Part shown: one piece after another, positions 1 to 9,500 of the stretch
How the letters are laid out: the number at the start of each line of letters is the position of its first letter
Position numbering within the stretch: position 1 is the first letter of the stretch
DNA from: Myxococcaceae bacterium
GTDB taxonomy: Bacteria > Myxococcota > Myxococcia > Myxococcales > Myxococcaceae
Assembly (NCBI GenBank): GCA_016793095.1
Contig: JAEUJQ010000001.1
Coordinates: 62,001 to 126,000, forward strand
Length of the DNA: 64,000 nt
Direction: 5' to 3'
The notes under the pieces: model-generated
Database searches by the model: none
What the model saw: only the letters and a program-made list of their open reading frames with translations
What the model was told of the DNA's origin: nothing
Made by a program: the position numbers and the translations under genes

Positions 1-3000
1 GCCCCACTCTGCCAGCTTCGCGGTCGCCAACAGCAGCGCGTGGTACCCGTCGAGCCCGCGCTGACACGCGCTCACCGCGGCGTGCGGCCGGCCCTGCAGG
101 ATGCGGCCGATCATGCGCGTGCACGATCCCTGCGGCCCCGGCTCGACGAAGACGCGCACACCGTCGGCCCACGCCTGCTCGATGAGCGCGGGGAAGTCGA
201 AGCCGTGCAGCGCGTTCGCGACGATGGACTCGGCGCAGCGCTCGGTGGACACCTCGTAGGCCTTCGCCCAGGCCGCGCTGTAGAAGCGCACGCCCGGCGA
301 CGGGCTGGTGGGCAGCAGGTGCAGCGCCCGGTAGGCCTCGCGCACCGGCCCGAGCTGCGGCAGGTGCACGAACGGCACGCCCTCGAGGAAGATCGCCGCC
401 CCGCCGAGCCGCCCCACGACCGCGCGCACGTCGTCCTTGCGCCCGCCGATCACGCACTCACCTGGCGCGTTCACGATCAGCAGCGTCGCCGTGCCGCTGA
501 GCGCCTTCCCGATCTCGTCCTTCGACCGCATGACGAGCGCGACGGTCCACTCGGCGTCGGCGCCCCAGGCGTCGCGGATGATGGAGCCATCGCTCGTCAG
601 TTGCGTGCGGAAGAGCGCGCCTTCGAGGGTGCGGCGGAACATGGTGTCGCGATCACGCCAGGCACGCGACGCGAAGAGGCCCGCCGACTCGCCCAGGCTG
701 TAGCCCAGGTACGCCTGCGCGGTGACGCCGAGCAGGCGCAGCGCGTCGTGCACCACGAGGCCGTGCGTCACCTGCCGGACGATGATCTCAGCGAGCCCCG
801 CCGGCCCTGGCGTGACGGGCGGGAAGAGGTGCTTCGAGAAGTCCTGCACCTCGCGGCCGAGCTGCTCGAGCACCTGCGGGAACGAGAGCGGCAGCGACTC
901 GCCCATGCCGTCGTAGTGGCTGCCGGAGCCGGGGAAGACGAAGGCGAGCTCTCCGTCCATGCGCGCGGAGGCGGGCTTCGGCGCCAGGAGCTGCCGCTCG
1001 AGCTCGGCGGTCGAGGTCGCGACCCAGGCGCTCACGCCCTCGCGCTGCTCGCCGGTGCGGTGGAACCACTCGGAGGCGAGCCGATCGACGTGCACGTCAC
1101 GATGCTCGGCGACGAAGCGCGCGAGCTCGGCCTGCTGACCGGGAGCAGTGAAGAAGATGCCGGCAGGCCGCCGCCCCTCGAAGACCGGCTCAGGATCCCC
1201 CGGGCCTGCCTCGAGCGCGACGTGCAGCGCAGTACCGTCGAGGCCCGTCGTCGACACGCCCGCGCGGTGCTCCGAGGTCCCGCGTGGCCAGACGGTCGCG
1301 CGTGCACCTGCACCTGCCGGGCGCGCGCGGTGCCTGAGCGCGAGCGCGGTCGCTGCCACCGAGACGAGCCCCGCTGCGGCGCCGGGGGTGCCGACCTGCG
1401 CGTCGAGCTGCGCGGGCTCGAGCACGAACCCGGGCGCGTCGGGGCCCCACGCCAGCTCGACCGCCTCGCGCACGTCTCTGGATGCCCCGAAGCCCCGCAC
1501 CACCGCGGTGATCCGATCACCATCGCGCTGCGCGTCCGACAGGCGCTTCACGACGAAGGCGACGGCGCCGTCCGCAGGCAGCCCGTCGAGGTCGAGCGAG
1601 CGCGCCGCGAGCACCTTGCGCAGATCGCCGGCGAGATCGACCGCGCCGACGATCATCCGATCGACCTCACCCCGCTGGAGCAACCGCGACGCGATCTCGA
1701 GCGCGCGCAGCCCGCTCCCCTCCTCCGCCTGCACGCCGAAGCACGGCCCACCCAGCGCCAGCTCACGTGCGAGCCGGCTGGTGACGATGCCCCCGAGCGC
1801 GCCCAGCACCCGCTGCGCGTCCAGCGGAGCCGAGAGCGCGGCCTGGGCCCGCTCGATCCACCGCGAGAGCTCACCCTCGTCCACGCCGGTGTTCGCGAGC
1901 GCGCGCCGCGCGTGCTGCTCGATCACCCAGCGCAGGTGAAAGGCCGTCGTCTCGAGATCGAGCGCGAGGCCGACGACGGCGCCGGTGCGCGGGTGCGGTC
2001 CCGGACCCAGGCCTCGCGCGTCATCGACCGCGTTCGCCGCGACCTCGAGCATGAGCAACTGCTGAGGCAGCACCGAGGGCAGCTCGAGGGGCGGCACCTT
2101 GAAGCGGCCGATGGGGATCTCGAGCGCCTCGATCCACGCGCCCTGGAGCTCCGTCGTCAACTGCGTCCGCCAGCGGGTCGCGGGCCGCGGTCCGATCGCA
2201 GCGTTGCCCGTGAAGACCGTGTCGCGGAACGCCTGCACCGAGTCGAGCGCCCCGACGTGGATCCCAAGCCCTACGATGGCGACCGGCTCCGCGTCCTCGC
2301 TCGGCCCGGCCGCCTGTCCGGGCGAGTGCTCCTCGAGCAGCACGTGGGCGTTGATGCCGCCGAAGCCGAACCCCGAGATCGCCGCCCGGCGTGGTCCACT
2401 CGCTTCCCACGGGCGCGGGCGCTCGAGCACCTGCAGCGGCGCCGCGGTCGGGACGACCTCGCCCGCGTTCGTGTTGGGCGGCAGCGTCTTGTGCGCGAGC
2501 GCGCCGAGCACCTTCGAGAGCCCCGCCATGCCGGCGGCGGTCAGCAGGTGGCCCACGTTGCTCTTCACCGAGCCGATCACCGGGGCCGCGCCGCCGAACA
2601 GCGTCTTCAGGCTCTCGAGCTCGACCTGATCGCCGCGCGGCGTGCCCGTGCCGTGGCACTCGACGAGCTGCACGTCCGACGGGCTCCAGCCGGCCATCTC
2701 GTACGCGGCGCGCATCGAGCGCAGCTGCCCCTCGGACTCGGGCGACAGCAGGCTACCGCCGACGTCGTTCGACAGGCCGATGCCGCGAATCACCGCCAAC
2801 ACCCGATCGCCGTCGCGCTCGGCGTCCTCGAGCCGCTTGAGCAGCACCATGCCCCCGCCTTCGCCCACCACGAGCCCATCGGCCCGCGAGGTGAACGGCG
2901 CGCACACGCCGCTCGGCGACAGCGCCTGCAGCTGGGTGAAGCCGATCTGCGTGTAGAGCGACTGTGGCAGCGAGAGACCGCCCGCCAGCACGGCATCGAC

Positions 3001-3582
3001 CCGCCGGGCCTCGAGCTCGAGGCAGCCCAGGTGCAGCGCGTAGAGCGACGAAGCGCAGGCGGCGTCCAGCGTGTAGCTGCCCTTCCCCAGCCCCATCACC
3101 CGCGCCATCACGCCGATCGGCCACGCCGACGGGAACGCCTCGCGAGGATCCGCGTCAGCCGCGCTCAGCCGCCGATCGATCGCCCCGAGGATCAGCGCCT
3201 CGGCGAGCGTCGACGCGCCATCGGTCGGCAGCGCGATGTTGGCGATGATCGCCGCCGTCTTCGCGCGATCGATCTTCGCGCCTCGCGCGTCGTTGAAGGT
3301 CTGTCGCGCGACGTCGATGGCGAGGCGCGCGAGCGGCGTGAGCGGCTCCGTCGTGTCGTCGAGGGTGAAGGTCTCGAGCAGGCACGCCTTCAACGATCTG
3401 GCGCGATCGACCCCGCCAGCCCGATCGAGCACTGCCGCCGGGGGCACCGGCCACCGCGCCGCCGGCACCTCGCGCGCCATCGAGCGGCCGGACGACACGA
3501 GCTCCCACAGCGCGTCCACCGAGGGCGCGCCTGGGAATCGGCCTCCAGCGCCGACGATCGCGATGGCGCGCCGAGCGGTCAT
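1..3582 (-). CDS. pfa3: Pfa3-like polyketide/PUFA synthase subunit (KS-CLF-AT), C-terminus beyond window
   Basis: This is the first 1194 codons of a multidomain iterative fatty-acid/polyketide synthase that runs off the window start. An N-terminal ketosynthase opens with AIAIVGAGGRFPG, has its active Cys in DAACASS (about residue 180) and its His motifs in ECHGTGT and GHLLTAAG. A second KS-like domain starts at about residue 430; the Cys site is replaced (QAEEGSGL), as in chain-length factors. An acyltransferase follows, with Ser in GYSLGES (about residue 960). KS-CLF-AT is the order in terrestrial myxobacterial Pfa3, where DH and acyltransferase domains come next; those would lie outside the window. 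The start ATG overlaps the stop of the upstream gene by 4 nt (ATGA), so translation is probably coupled. The domain calls are secure. The product could be a PUFA or another specialised lipid. Confidence 0.9.
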   Translation of the reverse strand, partial: MTARRAIAIVGAGGRFPGAPSVDALWELVSSGRSMAREVPAARWPVPPAAVLDRAGGVDRARSLKACLLETFTLDDTTEPLTPLARLAIDVARQTFNDARGAKIDRAKTAAIIANIALPTDGASTLAEALILGAIDRRLSAADADPREAFPSAWPIGVMARVMGLGKGSYTLDAACASSLYALHLGCLELEARRVDAVLAGGLSLPQSLYTQIGFTQLQALSPSGVCAPFTSRADGLVVGEGGGMVLLKRLEDAERDGDRVLAVIRGIGLSNDVGGSLLSPESEGQLRSMRAAYEMAGWSPSDVQLVECHGTGTPRGDQVELESLKTLFGGAAPVIGSVKSNVGHLLTAAGMAGLSKVLGALAHKTLPPNTNAGEVVPTAAPLQVLERPRPWEASGPRRAAISGFGFGGINAHVLLEEHSPGQAAGPSEDAEPVAIVGLGIHVGALDSVQAFRDTVFTGNAAIGPRPATRWRTQLTTELQGAWIEALEIPIGRFKVPPLELPSVLPQQLLMLEVAANAVDDARGLGPGPHPRTGAVVGLALDLETTAFHLRWVIEQHARRALANTGVDEGELSRWIERAQAALSAPLDAQRVLGALGGIVTSRLARELALGGPCFGVQAEEGSGLRALEIASRLLQRGEVDRMIVGAVDLAGDLRKVLAARSLDLDGLPADGAVAFVVKRLSDAQRDGDRITAVVRGFGASRDVREAVELAWGPDAPGFVLEPAQLDAQVGTPGAAAGLVSVAATALALRHRARPAGAGARATVWPRGTSEHRAGVSTTGLDGTALHVALEAGPGDPEPVFEGRRPAGIFFTAPGQQAELARFVAEHRDVHVDRLASEWFHRTGEQREGVSAWVATSTAELERQLLAPKPASARMDGELAFVFPGSGSHYDGMGESLPLSFPQVLEQLGREVQDFSKHLFPPVTPGPAGLAEIIVRQVTHGLVVHDALRLLGVTAQAYLGYSLGESAGLFASRAWRDRDTMFRRTLEGALFRTQLTSDGSIIRDAWGADAEWTVALVMRSKDEIGKALSGTATLLIVNAPGECVIGGRKDDVRAVVGRLGGAAIFLEGVPFVHLPQLGPVREAYRALHLLPTSPSPGVRFYSAAWAKAYEVSTERCAESIVANALHGFDFPALIEQAWADGVRVFVEPGPQGSCTRMIGRILQGRPHAAVSACQRGLDGYHALLLATAKLAEWG

Positions 3583-6500
3583 GCCAGGGTCGTCGGCTGC
3601 AGCACGGGCGCGTCGGCGGTGAAGGCGCGTGACAGGCTCGAGCTGACGGTGCACTCGTAGCCCTCGAGCTTCGCCGCCAGCGCCCCCGACGAGTCGATGA
3701 GCTCGATGTCCGAGGTGACGATGGCGCCGTCCACGGCCCGCACGCGCACCAGGGCCTTCACGTCACCGGGCGCGAACGGCCGCAGCACGCGAACGGCGCC
3801 CAGCTTCGAGGGAAGCGACGGCGCGCCGCGCTCCGAGCGGGCCCAGACGATCAGCGCCTGGAAGACGCCGTCGAGGCACAGCGGGTCGAGCGCCCACGTG
3901 CGCGAGGGGCCGGGCACCAGCCGCTCGGACGTGGCGTGCGTCTTGAGCGTCAGGGCCATGCCTTCTTTGCCGAGGCCCTCGATCGAGCGCAGCGCCCACA
4001 GGCTGGGCCCATGGAACAGCTGGCTCGCGTACAGCTCGCTCACCGGCGTCTGGAAGGCTGGCAACGAGACCGGCTTGAGCCGCTCGATCTCGACGGGCAC
4101 AGCGCGCAGCACGGCGAGCCCCTTCACGTGGACGACGTCCTTCCGGTTGCGCAGCTCGAGCGGCACGACGAGCGTGTCACCGCGCGCCTCGGGCCGGCCG
4201 GCCCACACGGACAGCTCCTCGCGCTCGCCCTCGAACGTCACGCCCCGCAGCACGCGCACGTCTTCGAGCTCGACCGACGCGAGCCCCTCGCCCAGCGCGC
4301 GCGCGGCCTCGGTGAACCACTCGAGCGTCATCGCGAACGGCAGCACCGGCTTCCCGTTCAGACGGTGATCCGCGAGCACCGGCCACGAGCGATCGACGCG
4401 CTCGGCGTGCACGAGGGCCCAGCCCGCCTCGGGCGCCTCTCCGAAGCCCGCGCCGAAGACGACCTCGCAGGGGCCGCCGGGCAGGACGCGCAGCTCGTCC
4501 ACCAGGGCCTTCGCGCCGACGTCGAGCGGGATGAGCGAGATGCCCTCGGCCTTGAAGGTGGCCTCGAGCGCCGGCGTCACCATGCCGCCCGCCCACGGTC
4601 CCCAGTCGAGCGCCACGACACGGCACGACGGCCGCCGCGACGCCTCGGCCTGCGCGATCGACACGAGCGCCTGGTTCGCGAGCGCGTAGTCGGACTGGCC
4701 ACGCCGGCCGAAGCGGCCGCTCACCGACGAGAAGAGCGCCAGCACGCGGAGCTCATCCGACCGGGTCGCCTCGAGCACCGCGCGCAGCCCGGCGATCTTC
4801 GGGTCGAGCACCTGATCGACGTCGTCGTCTCGCTTGTCCTCGATGCGCTTGTCGCGCAGCACGCCAGCGCCGTGAATGAGGCCGCGCACGGGCCCGAGCG
4901 TTCGCCGCGCCTCGTCCAGCACGGCGCGCACCGACTCGACGTCGCGCACGTCGACCTGCCGGTACTCAGCCCGTACGCCGAGCGACGCGGCCGTCTCGAG
5001 GGTGGCGCGAATGTCGCGCGCGGCGAGCACCTGGCGGCACGACTCGGCGAGCTGCTTTGGGCTGGGCCGGGACCCTGAGGGCGCGCGCTCGAGCAGCACC
5101 CGCTTGATGCCTGCCTCGTCCTTCGCGAACGACAGCCACCCGGGCTCCACCGTCGGCGCCGGCGAGCGGCCGAGCAGCAGCAGCGTCGCACCCGAGGCCT
5201 TCGCGAGCGCCCGGGCGCAGTCGGCGGTGACGCCCCGCGCGCCGCCCGTCACCACCACCACGTCGCCGGGCCGCAGCGGCAGGTCGCCACCCTGCACCTT
5301 CGCGTCGCGGAGCCCGAGCGTCACCCGGCCGGCGGGCCCCAGGCCCAGCTCGGCGGGCCCATCGCACGACAGCTCGTCCACGATCGCGTGCGCCGCGTCA
5401 TCCACGCCCCACGCCGACGAGACGTCGAGCGATCGGCAGCGCACCTCGGGCCACTCGAGCGCGAGCGTCTTCACGAGCCCGCCGAGGGCTCCAGCGAGGG
5501 GATGCGACTCGGAGCGGGTCCGGCCGAAGCCGAAGACCCCGTCGCGACGGCTCACCGCCATCACCACGCTCCCGCGGCCCTGCCGCAGCGACGCCGAGGC
5601 GGCCCGCGCCGTGAAGAGCGCCTGCTTGAGGCGCTGCTCCGACGCGTCGCTCCAGGCCGAGCCGTGCGGCGCGGTGAGGATCAGCGCGCGCACCTCGCCC
5701 GAGATGGCCTGGCCGGCCGCGACGAGCTCGCAGGTGTGCCCCGCGCGCTCGAGCGTCTTCGTGAGCGCCCTCGCCAGCTCGGCGTCGTCTCCGGCGATCA
5801 GCACGCGGCCCGGCGGCAGCGCACCGGACGACGCGGCGGGCTTCGCGCGCACCGGCACGACGATGCGCCGCGACATGCTGGTTGATGCCTCAGGCGTGGT
5901 CGCGACCGCCTCGACGATGCGCCGCGACATGCTGGTTGACGCCTCAGGCGTGGTCGCGACCGCCTCGACGATGCGCCGCGACATGCTGGTTGATGCCTCA
6001 GGCGTGGTCCCGACCGCCTCGACGATCGGCGTGCGAGCCGTGACCACGGGCGCAGTCTTCGCCGCCACGCCCCCCACGAACCCCAGCACCTGCTCCAGCG
6101 TCCGCAGCCCCGAGAGCTTCTCGGGATCGACCGACGGCGCGTTCGGAATGCGCCTCGACAGCAGCGAGAGGATCTCGACGCGCTTGATCGAGTCGATGCC
6201 GAGATCGGCCTCGAGATCCATGCCGATCGACAGCGTCTCGATGGGGTAGCCGGTCAGCTCGCTCACCGTCGACAGCAGCACGCCACGGGCGTCAACCACC
6301 TGGCTCGCCTGTGCGACCGGCGCTGGCGCGGACGGCGCGACGACGGCGGGCACGGACTCCGAGATGAACGCCAGCACCTGCGCCAGCGTCTTCAGGCCCG
6401 ACAGCTTCTCGGGGTTCACCGACGGCGCGCCGGGAATGCGTCGTGACAACAGTGAGAGGATCTCGACGCGCTTGATCGAGTCGATGCCCAGATCAGCCTC

Positions 6501-9500
6501 GAGGTCCATCTCGAGCGACAGCGTGTCGGCCGGGTAGCCCGTCAGCTCGCTCACCGTCGAGAGCAGCACCGCGCGGGAATCGACCGCCGGAGCGCTCGTC
6601 GCAGCCACGGGGCCGACCGGAGCGGGGGCGACCGGAGCAGGAGACGCCGTCATCGCAGAGGCGCCGCCCACGAAGTCGGCCACCTGCTGCAGCGTTCGCA
6701 GCGAGCCGAGCTTCTCGGGGTTCACCGACGGAGCGCCGGGCACCCGCCGCGACAGCATCGAGAGGATCTCGACGCGCTTGATCGAGTCGATGCCGAGATC
6801 GGCCTCGAGGTCCATGCCGAGGGCGAGGGTCTCGATCGGGTATCCCGTCGCCTCGGAGACGACCTGCAACAGAAGCGGAACGACGTCGACCGAAGCGGCA
6901 GGCGTCGAGTCGAGCTCAGGGCGCAGCGAGGCGGAGACCTGGGCACCGCGAGCTTCGCTGGTCGTCGTGGACTGATGATGGAGCGCAGCCCCGACGTGCG
7001 GCAGGACGCCGACGGGCGCACCGTTCTCCGTGGGTTGATACGTGAGCGCAGGCCCCACTTTCCGGACGGTGGGTGGAGCACCCGCCCCGTTCGCCGTGGA
7101 CTGATGCGCGGCGCCGACGTGCGACGGGACGGTGGGTGGAGCACCTGCTCCGTTCGCCGTGGACTGATGCGCGGCACCGACGTGCGACGGGACGGGTGGA
7201 GCACCTGCTCCGTTCGCCGTGGACTGATGCGCGGCACCGACGTGCGACGGGACCGCAAGTGGAGCAGTTGCGCCGTGAGGCAGGGGCGCGGAGCCGACCT
7301 GCGGAGAGAGCGCAACCGGCGCGGCACCGACGATCGGCCCGCCCCCGACGGGCGAGACGCGCTGTCCCGCGAGCAGCGCGGCGACGTTCTGCTGCGCGGC
7401 CAGCTGGCCCTCGAGGAAGAGCTGGTGCACCTTCGCGGTCTGCTCCTGCAGCGCCTGCAGCGCGCGCAGGTTGTCCTGGTACATGCGCAGCACGTCACCG
7501 CTCGGCGCAGGCGCCTGGGTCGGCTGGACCGGCGCCTCGAGCGTGTGGGGCCCGTTCTTTCCGTTCACTCCAGCTCCCTTCGGCGTCCCCGGCGCGACCG
7601 GCTGGGCGACGACGCGCGGCGGCGACGGCGGCTTCGGCGTCGTGGGCGCGCGGTAGTTGGCGCCCGTCAGGGGCACGACCATCTTCGGCTTCCGTGCGGG
7701 CCGGTCGATCCACCGGGGCGGGCGCGGCGTCTGCTGCCACGCCGTGAGCGTCACCGCGTGCCCTTCAGCCGCGAGCCGGGCGAGCACGAACGCGAGATCG
7801 AACATCGCGCCGCGGCGGGTCTGCGCGTCCACGGCCATCGCCGAGAACGCGCGCTCCCCGAGGATCGCCTTCACCATGCCGGTGAGCGCTGTCTTCGGGC
7901 CGACCTCGACGAAGGTGCGGGCGCCCTGCGCGTAGAGCGCCTCGACGACGCCATCGAAGTGCACCGGGCGGGCGAGCTGGTTCGCGAGCAGCTCCCGCGC
8001 CGCCGCCAGGTCCGACGGGTACGGCTCGGCCGTGGTGTTCGCGATGACGGGCACCGTGGGAGGTCGCAGCTCGAGCTCCTGCAGGGTGGTGAGGAGCTCG
8101 GCCGCTGCCCCGGCGACGAGCGGACTGTGGAACGCGGCGCCCACGTTGAGCCTCGTCGCGCGCAGGCCCTTCGCCCTGCAGGCCACCTCTGCGCGCTCAA
8201 TCTCCTTGCGCTCACCTGACAGGACGCCCTGCGCCGGCGTGTTCCGGTTCGCGAGCACGAGCTCGAGCTTCTCGTCGGCGATCAGCGTCTCGACGTCGGC
8301 CAGCGGCGCGAGCACCGCGAGCATCGAGCCCCGGTCGGACCCATCGCCCGCCATCAGCTCACCCCGCCGTCGCGAGACACGCTCGAACGCAGGACCGCCG
8401 AGCACGCCCGCTGCGTGCAGCGCCACCAGCTCGCCGTAGGAGTGGCCCGCCACCAGCGACGGCTTCACCCCGAAGCGCGTCAGCACGTTCAACAACCCGC
8501 GCGTCACCACGCCGATCGCCGGCTGGGCGACGTTCGTCTTCGTCAGCTCGGCTTCACGGCGCTTCTGCTCGGCGTCGTCGAACGTGGGCAGCGGGTAGAG
8601 CTTCGCGGCGACGTCGGACAGCGCGGCCACCGACTCGAGCACCTCGGGGAAGACACAGGCGAGCTCGCGCAGCATGTCGACGTGCTGCGAGCCCTGACCG
8701 GGGAAGACGAAGGCGAGCGCGCCAGCGGGTGCGCCCACGCCGTAGGCGACGCCGTCGTTCGTGGTGAACGGCTGCCCTGCCTGCACCTTCGCGAGCACCG
8801 GCTGCAGGACGGCCTCGGCGGTCCGCCCGGCCTCGACGAGCGCCACCAGGCGATGTGCGTCCTCGCGCTGGAACGAGGCGCGCGACGCCGCCGCGAAGGC
8901 CGGGAGCTCCTCCGCCTTCATCGCCTCGTGCACGCGGGCGACCAGCGACGCGCCGTCCTTCGCCGAGAGCGCGAGCACCTCGACCGAGCCGTCCCACGCC
9001 GGAGCGCCGCGGCGCGAGCCGTACTCCTCGAGCACCGCGTGGAAGTTGCTGCCACCGAACCCGAACGAGCTGACGGCGGCGATGCGAGGCCCACGCGAAG
9101 AGGGCAGCCACGGGCGCGCCGCGGTCGGCAGCGAGAACGGGCTCTGGTCGATCTCGAGCGACGGGTTGGGGCGATCGATCTTGAGCGTCGGCGGGATCAC
9201 CCGGTGGTGGAGCGCGAGCGCCGCCTTGATGAGCCCGGCCGCGCCGGCAGCCGCCTTCGTGTGGCCGACCTGGGACTTCACCGAGCCGAGCGCGCACCAC
9301 GCCGCGTCGGGCGAGTCCTCGCGGAACACCGTCTTCAGCGCCTCGAACTCGGCGGCGTCTCCCGCCTTCGTGCCGGTGCCGTGCGCCTCGAGCAACTGCA
9401 CGTCACGGGGCCGCACGTTCGCGTCGTCGTAGGCGTTCTTCAGGGCGCGGGCCTGACCCTTCGGCAGCGGCGCGTAGATCGACTTCGCGCGTCCGTCGCT

